Assembly (NCBI GenBank): GCA_003569205.1
Contig: BGOK01000011.1
Coordinates: forward strand, 1-64,000
DNA from: Verrucomicrobiota bacterium
GTDB lineage: Bacteria; Verrucomicrobiota; Verrucomicrobiia; Opitutales; UBA953
Reading direction: 5' to 3'
DNA length: 64,000 nucleotides
Under the pieces are notes generated by a model that saw nothing but the letters and a program-made list of their open reading frames with translations, did not search any database and was not told the DNA's origin. Both the position numbers and the translations under genes were made by a program. Shown piece after piece: positions 28,551 to 37,228 of the stretch; the stretch's first letter is position 1, and every line of letters starts with the position of its first letter.

Positions 28551-28887
28551 GGTTTCATCAGTATGGCGGCTGGGTGCGGGAGTCTCAATCCCCCATTTTT
28601 CTTATAAGAGTATATGGCTAGGGCCATTACGCTGTCAGCGGGTTTGTCGTTCACCGTCGTATAGAAAGGGTGAAGACGATGCCTAGGCCTCTGTAAGACC
28701 GGCCGATACGAGCGGGCGAGAGGGATAGCTACCGCGGCCAGAGCTACTTAGGTTCGACCAGAATCAGTCGTCCGCGTGTGCTGGTGCCCGCATTGGGCGA
28801 ATTGCCAAGAAAAGAGAGACCGTCCGGCCAAGGGCCGTAGTTCGTTCTGGAATCGCCCGAGGGGTCGGCTAACTTGGGCCTACCCCG
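28551..28887. other. 337-bp gap between membrane gene and sulfatase
   Basis: No complete gene, tRNA or clear promoter found. The right half holds a C-terminal gene remnant on the minus strand (listed separately). The left half has mixed AT-rich (TTTTTCTTATAAGAGTATATGG) and GC-rich sequence, including GTCGTTCACC...GGGTGAAGACGA that could form a hairpin. Confidence 0.5.
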
Positions 28888-28898
28888 ATGCGCTGCTT
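28745..28898 (-). pseudogene. C-terminal remnant of an unknown protein
   Basis: On the minus strand an open frame without a start reads RPKLADPSGDSRTNYGPWPDGLSFLGNSPN then AGTSTRGRLILVEPK and a TAG stop at 28745-28747; an in-frame TAA closes it upstream near 28900. Composition (NYGPWPDGLSFLGN, RGRLILVEPK) looks like a real protein end rather than random translation. It runs under the start of the sulfatase gene, so it can only be a leftover. The family was not recognised. Confidence 0.35.
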
Positions 28899-30366
28899 AC
28901 CTTGGCTATTCCTTTCCTGTGTTTGTCTACTTGGTGGTCCGACGCAGCCGAATATCTTGTTCATTTTGACCGACGACCAGGGCTATGGGGATGTTTCCGC
29001 CCATGGTAACCCGGTCCTCAAGACGCCTAACCTCGATCGCCTTCGCGCGGAGAGTGTGCGGTTTGTTGACTTCCAAGTCTCGCCGACTTGCGCCCCGACG
29101 CGCAGCGCGTTGCTCACGGGCCGGCATGAGTTCAAGAACGGCATCACGCACACCATCCTTGAGCGCGAACGGCTAGCCCTTGGGGCGGCGACCTTGGCCG
29201 AGCAGCTGCAGAAGGCCGGCTACCGAACGGGCATTTTTGGCAAATGGCACCTCGGCGATGAGGCGCCGTATCAGCCTAACCGGCGCGGCTTTAACGAAGT
29301 TTTTATTCATGGCGCCGGCGGTATCGGGCAGAGTTATGCGGGCAGTTGCGGCGACGTGCCGAAGAATTCCTATTACGGGCCAACGATTCTGCATAACGGT
29401 AAGTTTGTGAAGACCGCTGGCTACTGCACCGATGAGTTCTTCGCCCAAGCGACCCGGTGGATCGAAGGCGAAGCCGCCGCCAAGCGCCCTTTCCTAGCCT
29501 GGGTGGCCACTAATGCACCGCACGGGCCTTATAACGCCAGGCCCGAGGACGCTGCCCTCTATGAAGGCAAGGGGCTCGGGAAGGACACCGAAAACTTCTT
29601 CGGCATGCTCCATAATATTGATCAAAACGTTGGCCGAATCCTGGCGAAAATCGAGGCCCTTGGTCTGGCCCAAGACACGCTGGTTGTCTTCATGAACGAT
29701 AACGGAGGCACCGCGGGTACCAAGGTCTTCAACGCGGGGATGCGGGCGCAAAAGGGGACGGCGTTCATGGGCGGCATCCGGGCCATTTCTTTCTGGCGTT
29801 TACCCGGACGCTTCCAGCCGAGCGATGTCAAGGCCCTCGCCGCGCACATTGATGTCGCCCCGACCATCCTCGAGCTCACCGGGACGCCCGCGTCCGCGAC
29901 CATGCAGGCGCAGATGGAGGGACGTAGCTTACTGCCGTTGCTGACGGCTAAGGTCGGCCAGCAGGTCGCTTGGCCCGACCGCACGCTCTTCACCCACGTC
30001 GGTCGCTGGAACGGGGCCGACCCGGAGGTCGGTCGTTACGCTAACACCAGCGTGCGCACGGCCCGCTGGCACCTGGTCGCCGCCGGTAACGGCCAGGCCG
30101 CGGGGAAGGGCAAGGCCAAGGCGGCCGCGAAAGGCGAGCCGGCCGTGTCAGCACCCGTCAAGCCAACGTGGCAGCTCTTTGATCTTAACGCGGACTATGG
30201 CGAGACCACCGATATCGCCGCCCAGCACCCCGAGGTCGTCGTCGAACTCGCCGCTAAGCATGATGCCTGGTGGAAAGAGGTCCGCCCGATGATGGTCAAT
30301 GAAGGGGTCAAAGGACCTGCTGAAAATTCCTTCAAGGTGCTCTACCGGGAGCAGATGGGGAAGTGA
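28888..30366 (+). CDS. Exported sulfatase (arylsulfatase type)
   Basis: Hydrolyses sulfate esters outside the cytoplasm. 492 residues with a short Sec-like N-terminus (LPWLFLSCVCLLGG). Metal site NILFILTDDQGYGDVSAHGNP (Asp29/Asp30), formylglycine motif CAPTR in SPTCAPTRSALLTGRHEF (Cys68; Cys-type, needing an anaerobic or FGE maturase), IFGKWHLG, and late VVFMNDNGG. The C-terminal region contains a low-complexity Ala/Lys insert (GKGKAKAAAKGEPAVSAPVK), unusual for the family. It faces the 21-kb minus-strand cluster tail to tail, supporting a role in breakdown of sulfated polysaccharide. Confidence 0.93.
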   Translation: MRCLPWLFLSCVCLLGGPTQPNILFILTDDQGYGDVSAHGNPVLKTPNLDRLRAESVRFVDFQVSPTCAPTRSALLTGRHEFKNGITHTILERERLALGAATLAEQLQKAGYRTGIFGKWHLGDEAPYQPNRRGFNEVFIHGAGGIGQSYAGSCGDVPKNSYYGPTILHNGKFVKTAGYCTDEFFAQATRWIEGEAAAKRPFLAWVATNAPHGPYNARPEDAALYEGKGLGKDTENFFGMLHNIDQNVGRILAKIEALGLAQDTLVVFMNDNGGTAGTKVFNAGMRAQKGTAFMGGIRAISFWRLPGRFQPSDVKALAAHIDVAPTILELTGTPASATMQAQMEGRSLLPLLTAKVGQQVAWPDRTLFTHVGRWNGADPEVGRYANTSVRTARWHLVAAGNGQAAGKGKAKAAAKGEPAVSAPVKPTWQLFDLNADYGETTDIAAQHPEVVVELAAKHDAWWKEVRPMMVNEGVKGPAENSFKVLYREQMGK

Positions 30367-30372
30367 GGGGCG

Positions 30373-30435
30373 GAGTACGGAGTACAGAGTACAGAGTGCA
30401 GAGTACAGAGTGCAGAGTACAGAGGACAGAGTACA
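30373..30435. repeat. Nine tandem heptamers GAGTACA
   Basis: Strict 7-bp period in the space between the convergent sulfatase and DUF1501 genes: GAGTACG, GAGTACA, GAGTACA, GAGTGCA, GAGTACA, GAGTGCA, GAGTACA, GAGGACA, GAGTACA. The same heptamer family appears near 63837. Confidence 0.95.
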
Positions 30436-30489
30436 GGGTAGCATCGCTTCCTCGTCATCGACTATCCATCGATCTCGCCACTTAACTTC

Positions 30490-31956
30490 TTACGCCAATA
30501 CCTTCTTCACTAATTCGCCGTGAATATCCGTTAGGCGGAAGTCGCGGCCTTGGTAGCGGTACGTAAGGCGGGTGTGTTCCACGCCCATGAGGTGCATGAT
30601 TGTCGCGTTGAGGTCGTGCACGTGCACTGGGTCCTTCACGATGTTGTAGCAGAAGTCGTCGGTCTCCCCATGAACGTAGCCTTTCTTTACGCCGGCACCG
30701 GCCATGAGGACGGTGAAGCAACGAGGATGGTGATCGCGGCCGTAGTTGGTCTCAGTCAAGGCGCCTTGCGAGTAGATGGTGCGTCCGAATTCGCCACCCC
30801 AGACGATGAGGGTGTCGTCCAGTAAGCCGCGCTGCTTGAGGTCGGTGAGGAGGCCCGCAGTTGCATGGTCCGTGTCGGCACACTGGCCCTTGAGGGCTTT
30901 CGGTAAGCCACCGTGGTGGTCCCAACCCATGTGGAAGAGTTGCACGAAGCGGACGTCGCGCTCACAGAGGCGGCGAGCGAGCAAGCAGTTCGAGGCGTAG
31001 GACCCCGGGCGCTTCACATCCGGACCATAGAGGTCGAGCACGTGTTGCGGTTCCTTGGAGAAGTCGAGGAGGTCCGGCACGCTGGTCTGCATCCGGAACG
31101 CGAGTTCGTACTGAGCGATACGGGTCTGGATTTCAGGGTCACCTAAGACGCCATGGCGCTGCTGGTTAAGTGCGGAAATTTCATCAAGCGATTCGCGGCG
31201 GATATCCCGACTCATGCCCTCCGGGTCCTTAAGGTAGAGTACACGTTCACCTTTATTCCGGAACTTCACCCCTTGGTGCTTCGAAGGCAGGAAGCCCGCG
31301 CCCCAGAGGCGGTCATACAGCGGTTGGTCGTCAGGTCGGCCGCTGCCGAACGAAGACATGACGACGTAATTCGGGAGGTTGTCATTCACGCTACCCAGAC
31401 CATAGCTGGCCCAGGAGCCGATGGAAGGACGCCCGGCCAACTGGCTACCGGTCTGCATGAAGGTGATGGCCGGGTCGTGGTTGATGGCCTCGGTGAACAT
31501 CGAGCGCACCATGCACCATTCATCTGCCTTGCTGGCAATGTGTGGCATGACCTCGCTGAACCACATGCCCGACTGGCCATGCTGCTTGAAGTTGAAGATG
31601 GAAGGGGCGACCGGAAAAGTCTTCTGCCCCGAGGTCATCGTGGTCAGGCGTTGGCCCTGACGAATGGACGCGGGGAGATCCTGGGCGCGGAACTTCGCCA
31701 TCCCCGGCTTCGGGTCGAAGAGGTCCATCTGCGACGGTGCCCCGGACTGAAAGAGGTAGATGATCTTCTTCGCCTTCGGCTTGAAGTTCGGGAAGCCTGT
31801 GACCTCGGGTTTGCCGGCGAAGGCCGACGGGCCCAGAATCGAGCCGAGGGCAGCGAGGCCGATGCCGCCCGCAGACTGTTTCAGGAAGGTGCGGCGGGAG
31901 AGGGCCAGCCGGTCGGCAGGGTTAAGGCCTAGGAAGTCGCGGTCGTTGCAGTTCAT
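30490..31956 (-). CDS. DUF1501 protein, Tat-exported (pair 1)
   Basis: 488 residues. Twin-arginine signal LSRRTFLKQSAGGIGLAALGSILG (about 19-42), then the DUF1501 body: KAKKIIYLFQSGAPSQMDLFDPKPGM, HGQSGMWFSEVMPHIAS, FTEAINHDPAITFMQTG, HMGWDHHGGLPKALKGQ, LIVWGGEFGRTIYSQG, NYGRDHHPRCFTVLMAGAGVKKGYVHGETDDF. DUF1501 belongs to the alkaline-phosphatase/sulfatase superfamily by fold; the enzymatic activity is not established. The start ATG overlaps the stop of the upstream PSD1 gene as ATGA, so translation is coupled. First of three such pairs in the window. Confidence 0.92.
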   Translation of the reverse strand: MNCNDRDFLGLNPADRLALSRRTFLKQSAGGIGLAALGSILGPSAFAGKPEVTGFPNFKPKAKKIIYLFQSGAPSQMDLFDPKPGMAKFRAQDLPASIRQGQRLTTMTSGQKTFPVAPSIFNFKQHGQSGMWFSEVMPHIASKADEWCMVRSMFTEAINHDPAITFMQTGSQLAGRPSIGSWASYGLGSVNDNLPNYVVMSSFGSGRPDDQPLYDRLWGAGFLPSKHQGVKFRNKGERVLYLKDPEGMSRDIRRESLDEISALNQQRHGVLGDPEIQTRIAQYELAFRMQTSVPDLLDFSKEPQHVLDLYGPDVKRPGSYASNCLLARRLCERDVRFVQLFHMGWDHHGGLPKALKGQCADTDHATAGLLTDLKQRGLLDDTLIVWGGEFGRTIYSQGALTETNYGRDHHPRCFTVLMAGAGVKKGYVHGETDDFCYNIVKDPVHVHDLNATIMHLMGVEHTRLTYRYQGRDFRLTDIHGELVKKVLA

Positions 31957-34900
31957 TCGCGGGTTACGGTTTCGTCGAGGTTAAGCAGCACGTTGGTGGT
32001 GACGGTCCAAGCAGCTAGTTGAGCCGGATCAAGGTCGGTCGGCACGGCGCTTTGGCCGATGGCGAGGAGTTTTTTGGCCGCTGGTAAGTCGGCCGCATAA
32101 GCCGTGAGGCGTCGGTCAAGTCCCTTGCGCAAGACCGTAAGTTCAGCGGCCGTGCCAGGACGGCTAGTGACGCGCTGGAAGGCCCAAGCTAAGCGTTGGT
32201 CAGTGGTCCCAGGTTGGCGCAGGGTGAGCTCGGCTAACTTACGCGAGGCTTCCACGAAGGTGACTTCGTTCAGGAGCGAGAGCGCCTGCATGGGGGTGTT
32301 GCTGCGGAAGCGCTTCACGGTACAGAACTCGCGGGTAGCCGAGTCAAAGAGTAGCATCGAGGGCGGGGCCGCCGTGCGTTTCCAAATAGTGTATAGCGAG
32401 CGGCGGTAGAGGCCTTCGCCGGTGTCGGCCTTGTAGTTACGCATATCACCGTAGACGCTGGTCTCGTCCCAGACAGCTTCTGGCATGTAGGGCTTCACAC
32501 TGACGCCACCGACTTTAGGCACGAGCAGGCCACTCACGGCGAGGGCTTGGTCACGGATGGTTTCGGCAGGGAGTCGGAAACGTGGGCCGCGAGAGATCCA
32601 CCGGTTCTCCGGGTCCTTTTCCAGTTTCTCCGGCGTCACGACCGTGCTTTGGCGATAGGCTTGGCTCATGAGGATGAGCTTCTGCATTCGCTTCATGTCC
32701 CAGCCGTTTTCCGCAAAGTCCACGGCGAGCCAGTCCAGTAGTTCCGGGTGGCTCGGCCATTCGGCTTGCGAGCCAAAGTTCTCGGAGGTCTTCACTAAGC
32801 CGGTGCCGAAGAAGTTTTCCCAGGCACGGTTGACCCAAACGCGGGCGGTCAAGGGGTGTTGGCCGTTCACCAGCCAGCGGGCGAAGCCGAGGCGATTATT
32901 AGGTTCACCAGCGGGCAGGGGCGGTAGTGCCGCAGGGAGCTTTCGTTCTACCTTCGCGCCTGGTCTATCGTATTCTCCCCGGTCGAGCACAAAGGCATCC
33001 TTGGGCTGGGCCAGTTCCTTCATCACCATGACATCAAGGATGCCAGGTAGAGTGTTCTTGGTGTTCAGCAAGCCGGCTAGTTGGGCGTCGGCGGCACGCT
33101 TCGGGTGTTCCGGGCTTTCGGTAAACGCCTTGGCGATAACTTTGCGATCTTCGGCGGTGCGCGCGGCGGGGTCTTTAAGAATCAGTGCCCGGAGTTCCGC
33201 GGCTTGCGGCGTGTCCTTCAAACTGATGAGGCTAGAGGGGAGTCCGGTTGTGCTTAGGCGGAAGCGGCCGACGTTGTGGTTGGCGAGGGTCTCACAGCGT
33301 AAGGAGATGGTCAGGGTCGCGCCTGCGGGTACCGTGGTCGGTGTGAGGATGAAGAGGCCCTTTCGCGGGACGCGATTTTCAGCGTCGTTACCGGCAATAG
33401 CCCAGCCAGCACCCGTCTTGGCGCGAGCGGGTTGAGCTTTTTTCGCGCCCTTTGCGCCCTTGGCGGCCTTGGTGGCCGTGCCGCCTTCAACGAGGCTCCT
33501 AATCGGCCAGCCTTCTTGGCTGAAGTCGGCTTGCGCATCGACGAAGTCGAGTTCGACCTTCTTGCCGTCAGCGAGGGTCAAAACCGCGTCGACGCCACTC
33601 AGAACGAAGTTGCCGTTCGGGGCTCGTCCGAGGCTTTGCGTGGGCAGAGAAGCGTCAGGTGTGACTTCGAGGAGTAGGCCCGTGAGTTGGCCTGCAGGAG
33701 CAGGAGCGGTGACGGTGTAGACGTCCTTGTCGGGGTTCGTACCGCCCGCGAGCCAACTGCCGTCGGGCTGCTGCTTCAATGAGGCGCCGCCTTTACTGAC
33801 GGCTTGCGTGCCAGTCAGCATGGCCCAGGTCGCGGTCTTACCCGTAAAACCTTGGCGCAGTTTTTGCTCCCAGGCAGTCTGCGCAGCGGGGACAACTTTG
33901 GCGGCGGACTTCACTGCTAGTTCGGCGGCAACGATGGCCTTCTCGACTTCGGCGAGGCGGACCTTCGCTTCAGGCGTGGCGAAGGAGTAGGTGGGGGAGG
34001 TGTTCCCGCCCTTACGGGTCGAGGCAGCGCCACCGAATTCGCCAAGGACACCCGATTCTTCGTTGGAATTAAAATATGCAAAGAATTGGTAGAACTCTTT
34101 CTGGGAAATTGGATCGTACTTATGGTCGTGGCAACGGCAGCAGTTCATCGTCAGTGCCATCCAGGTCGAGCCAGTCGTCTCGACGCGGTCGATGACGGTC
34201 TCGACCGCCCATTCGGCGACGATCCGACCTCCCTCGCCGTTCAGGCGATGGTTGCGGTTGAAGCCTGTGGCAATGATCTGGTCTTCAGTGGCGTTGGGGA
34301 GAAGGTCGCCCGCGAGCTGTTCGACGGTGAAGGCATTAAAAGGTTTATTCGTATTGTAGGCGCGGATGACCCAATCGCGCCAAGGCCACATCGTGCGGGT
34401 CGTGTCACTCTGGAAACCATTGCTGTCCGCGTAGCGGGCGAAGTCGAGCCACTGGGCCGCCATACGTTCGCCGTAATGCGGAGAGGCTAAGAGGCGGTCT
34501 ACAGCCTTGGACCATGCGTCGGGGGAAGGGTCGGCAAGGAAGGCGGTGAGGTCTGCCTCGGTGGGCGGTAGGCCGGTCAGGTCGAGCGCAGCGCGACGGA
34601 GTAGGGTCGGGCGGCTGGCTTCCGGGGTGCCACTGAAGCCTTTGGCGGTGCGAACTTGGGCGACGAAACCATCGATGGCGTTGCCGCCCGTAGGAATGGT
34701 TGGGACCGCCGGCTTCTTGGGCGTCTGGAAAGCCCAGTGGCCTTGGTAAACGGCGCCTTCTTTAATCCAACGAGCCACCAAATCGATTTGGTCTTTAGAG
34801 AGGACCTTATGGAACTCTGCGGGCGGCATGTGATCGTCCGCATCCGTCGTCAGTAGGCGCTTCATGACCGCACTACGCTCGGGGTGGCCAGGAACGATGG

Positions 34901-35111
34901 CGGGGTCGCCGGACTTCCCGCCACGGCGAGCAGCCTCGAGGGAATCTAAGCGTAGCTTACCCTTGGTCTTCGCTTCGTCGGGCCCGTGACAGGCGAAGCA
35001 GGTGTCCGAGAAGATGGGCCGAATGTCGCGGTTGAACTCAACACGCTCCTCGGCGAGCAACGTCGAGGCAGCGGCCAGTAAGACTAAAATCGACGAACGC
35101 CGGACTTGCAT
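31953..35111 (-). CDS. PSD1 cytochrome: PSCyt1-DUF1549-DUF1553 protein (pair 1)
   Basis: 1052-residue exported protein. Sec signal (RRSSILVLLAAASTLLA), N-terminal planctomycete-type cytochrome c domain with heme motif CFACH (38-42) and a distal HMPPAEFHK Met ligand region, DUF1549 (about 145-350: RRAALDLTGLPPTEADL, HYGERMAAQWLDFARYADSNGF, MNCCRCHDHKYDPI, the latter a second CXXCH), a central beta-rich insert (about 400-600), and C-terminal DUF1553 (GFARWLVNGQHPLTARVWVNRAWENFFG...). The function is unknown; an exported redox partner is the common inference. It overlaps the following DUF1501 gene by 4 bp. Confidence 0.92.
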   Translation of the reverse strand: MQVRRSSILVLLAAASTLLAEERVEFNRDIRPIFSDTCFACHGPDEAKTKGKLRLDSLEAARRGGKSGDPAIVPGHPERSAVMKRLLTTDADDHMPPAEFHKVLSKDQIDLVARWIKEGAVYQGHWAFQTPKKPAVPTIPTGGNAIDGFVAQVRTAKGFSGTPEASRPTLLRRAALDLTGLPPTEADLTAFLADPSPDAWSKAVDRLLASPHYGERMAAQWLDFARYADSNGFQSDTTRTMWPWRDWVIRAYNTNKPFNAFTVEQLAGDLLPNATEDQIIATGFNRNHRLNGEGGRIVAEWAVETVIDRVETTGSTWMALTMNCCRCHDHKYDPISQKEFYQFFAYFNSNEESGVLGEFGGAASTRKGGNTSPTYSFATPEAKVRLAEVEKAIVAAELAVKSAAKVVPAAQTAWEQKLRQGFTGKTATWAMLTGTQAVSKGGASLKQQPDGSWLAGGTNPDKDVYTVTAPAPAGQLTGLLLEVTPDASLPTQSLGRAPNGNFVLSGVDAVLTLADGKKVELDFVDAQADFSQEGWPIRSLVEGGTATKAAKGAKGAKKAQPARAKTGAGWAIAGNDAENRVPRKGLFILTPTTVPAGATLTISLRCETLANHNVGRFRLSTTGLPSSLISLKDTPQAAELRALILKDPAARTAEDRKVIAKAFTESPEHPKRAADAQLAGLLNTKNTLPGILDVMVMKELAQPKDAFVLDRGEYDRPGAKVERKLPAALPPLPAGEPNNRLGFARWLVNGQHPLTARVWVNRAWENFFGTGLVKTSENFGSQAEWPSHPELLDWLAVDFAENGWDMKRMQKLILMSQAYRQSTVVTPEKLEKDPENRWISRGPRFRLPAETIRDQALAVSGLLVPKVGGVSVKPYMPEAVWDETSVYGDMRNYKADTGEGLYRRSLYTIWKRTAAPPSMLLFDSATREFCTVKRFRSNTPMQALSLLNEVTFVEASRKLAELTLRQPGTTDQRLAWAFQRVTSRPGTAAELTVLRKGLDRRLTAYAADLPAAKKLLAIGQSAVPTDLDPAQLAAWTVTTNVLLNLDETVTRE

Positions 35112-35114
35112 GGC

Positions 35115-36415
35115 TTACTTAGCTTCGGCCAAGGACTTGATGGAGAGGTCACGGAAACCAACGGCATCGCCGTGGCCAGCGAAGCCGAAGAAGCCGTTCT
35201 TACGATCTTTGCCCGGGTGGGCGCTCTTCGCCATGACTGTGGCCATGTCGACTTTGCTGAGGTCCGCGTCGAGAATCACGAAGCCGTTGAGTTCGACCTT
35301 GATGGTCGAGCCCTTGACGGTGACTTCCTGGAAGTTCCATTCGCCGATGGGGCGCTGGTAGCCACGCTGGGCAGCGACCATGCCATAGGCCGAGCCGTGG
35401 ACCTGCCGTGGGTCAAGCTTGCCCTTCACCTTGTCGTAATTGTCGTCGAGGATCTGGAGTTCGCACATGCCGACGTAGGCGGTGTTGCCGGTGCCAGGGA
35501 AGCGGAGGCAGAGGCCGTTGTTACCGCCAGCCGGGACCTTGAATTCGAAGCGCGCAACGAAGTCAGTCAGGTCATCCTTGTGGTAGAGGTTGCCGCCCTT
35601 GTTGGGTTTGCAGAAGATGGCGCCATCCACGACTTCATACTGGTCGGTCGCGCCCTTCCAGTCAGTGAGGTCCTTACCGTTGAAAATCGCTTTGAAGCCT
35701 TCGGTGCCCTTCGAGGCGAGGTACTTGTTGGCTTCGGCACCGTTGATTTCACGCACGAAGACGTTGCGCCAGCGGATGGGGGCACCATGGGTCTGGAGGC
35801 AGATGGGGCCCTTGGCGGGGACGGCGAGCTTGCGGTCGTAATAGTTTTCGAGGCTGGCATAATCGACCGTCTGCTTGCCGTTGAGCCAGATGCTGACGCG
35901 GGCGCCAACCATGACGATGCGCAGGGTGTTCCATTCGCCGGGAGCCTTGTCAGCAACCACGAGGGGGAATTTGCCGTTGTTCAGGCCGTTATTCCAGAGC
36001 GCACCGCTACCTTTGTCGGCGCCATTCTTCTTTCCTTAGCGTTGGCCGGGTCCCAGATTTGTACCTGGGGGACGTTGCGGAGGTAGATGCCCGAGTCACC
36101 GAGCGGTGCCATGTTGTATTCGAGGGTTAGCTCAATGTCGCCGTATTCCTTCAGGGTGGTGGCATACTTCCCTTTGCCATCGTTGACGAGGTCGTCGCCT
36201 TCGGCCTTCCAGTGGGCAAGCATGTCCGCCGTCCAAGTCTTATCTCGTTCGGCCCGCTTTTCAGGCGAGAGGGCGAGGTAGGCCCGGTGGTCGGAGGTGT
36301 CCCCGCCGCGCCAGCCAGTGAGGTCCTTGCCGTTGTAGAGCGCGGTAAAGCCTTCGGGCGGGGTGGGCGCAGCCGTCAGGGCGACGGCAGCAAGGAGGAG
36401 GGCAAGGATACGCAC
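35115..36415 (-). pseudogene. Exported DUF1080 protein, frameshifted
   Basis: Two ORFs make one secreted protein of about 433 residues with tandem DUF1080 (3-keto-disaccharide hydrolase/LamG-like) domains. The first (35981-36415) gives a signal peptide (MRILALLLAAVALTAAP) and EGFTALYNGKDLTGWRGGDT...GIYLRNVPQVQIWDPANAKE. The second (35115-35980) continues as NNGKFPLVVADKAPGEWNTLRI and holds the second domain (GFKAIFNGKDLTDWKGATDQYEV). Adding one A to the AAA run (plus-strand TTT at 36031-36033) restores AKE-KKNGADKGSGALWNNGLNNGK. It lies 3 bp before PSD1-1 and 19 bp after the next DUF1080 gene, inside one operon. Real mutation versus assembly error is open. Confidence 0.85.
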
Positions 36416-36434
36416 GGGATTTTATAGAGGAGGA

Positions 36435-37130
36435 TTAGAGCGGCTCGAGGGTGCAGCGTTTCACTTCGAAGGCGCCGCCTTCGGATTGGAGACCGATGAA
36501 GCCTTCGGAGAGGTTCGTGCCGGTGGCCTTGTTCACTTCCTTGCCGTTAACGAGGATAGTCACGGTATCCTTATCGCAGATCGTGGTGAAGGTATTCCAT
36601 TCGCCCGCGGGCTTCTCCGCGTCGAGCTGCTTACCGATACGGTAGCCACGGATGGTGCCGTCCTTGGCTTTCATGGCGACGCCTTCCTTGGAAGTTGCGC
36701 CGGACCAGAAATAGAAATCACCCTGGTTTTTGTTCATACCCTGACACTCGATGCTCTTCGGCCAGATGGCGTCGGGAGCGGTCATGTGGACGACGACGCC
36801 GGTGTTGCCGGGTTTGGTGAAGCGCCATTCGACCGTGAACTTATATTGCTTGTAGGACTTCTCGGTGCGGAGAAAGCCGTTGGGCTTGCCAGTACAGGCC
36901 AAGAGGCCGTCTTTGACCGACCAGGTTTCCGCGGCGGGAGTACCGCCTTTTAGGAAGGAGGTCCAACCCGTGAGGTCCTTGCCGTTAAAGAGTTCAACCT
37001 TGGCGCTTGGCGTGGCGGCAGCAGCAGCCGGCGCGGTCGTGGCGGGGGCGTCGGCAGCCATGGCCAAGGGGGAGGCTAGGACGGACGAAAAGATCGCCGC
37101 CCAGAGAGGGAGGAGGGTGCGTGGGGACAT
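36435..37130 (-). CDS. Exported DUF1080 (3-keto-disaccharide hydrolase-like) protein
   Basis: 231 residues: Sec signal (LLPLWAAIFSSVLASPLAMAADA), an Ala/Thr/Pro linker, then one DUF1080 domain: KVELFNGKDLTGWTSFLKGG, TWSVKDGLLACTGKPNGFLRTEKSYKQYKFTVEWRF, NTGVVVHMTAP, SIECQGMNKNQGDFYFW, GEWNTFTTICDKDTVTILVNGKEVN. Family PF06439 has a concanavalin-like fold; characterised members hydrolyse 3-keto-glycosides, others are probably carbohydrate-binding. It follows nagB after 98 bp that hold a palindromic site. Confidence 0.9.
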   Translation of the reverse strand: MSPRTLLPLWAAIFSSVLASPLAMAADAPATTAPAAAAATPSAKVELFNGKDLTGWTSFLKGGTPAAETWSVKDGLLACTGKPNGFLRTEKSYKQYKFTVEWRFTKPGNTGVVVHMTAPDAIWPKSIECQGMNKNQGDFYFWSGATSKEGVAMKAKDGTIRGYRIGKQLDAEKPAGEWNTFTTICDKDTVTILVNGKEVNKATGTNLSEGFIGLQSEGGAFEVKRCTLEPL

Positions 37131-37196
37131 GGGCTGAAGTTAGCCATAGCCCGACTCATGAGAAGGCTAAAGAGGGGCGACGAGGGGCAAATAAAT

Positions 37197-37223
37197 GACG
37201 GCTATACCTTGTATACCATCGTC
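37197..37223. promoter_or_regulatory. Palindromic site between nagB and DUF1080
   Basis: GACGGCTATACCTTGTATACCATCGTC: an inner perfect inverted repeat TATAC-CTT-GTATA with outer GACG/CGTC arms. On the transcribed (minus) strand it contains TGGTATAC and AGGTATAG, resembling GntR/NagR-type operators of amino-sugar genes. Sits 67 bp upstream of the DUF1080 start. Regulator unknown. Confidence 0.3.
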
Positions 37224-37228
37224 CTCGC

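Noticed and set aside
28741-28800. tRNA-like GGTTCGACC segment
   Set aside because: No matching acceptor, D or anticodon stems could be paired around it.
30373-30435. CRISPR-like array
   Set aside because: Units are 7 bp with no spacers and no cas genes; it is a plain tandem repeat.
35106-36086. 326-codon plus-strand ORF over the DUF1080 gene
   Set aside because: Its translation is low-complexity Val/Ala/Asp/Glu-rich and mirrors the frameshifted DUF1080 gene on the other strand.
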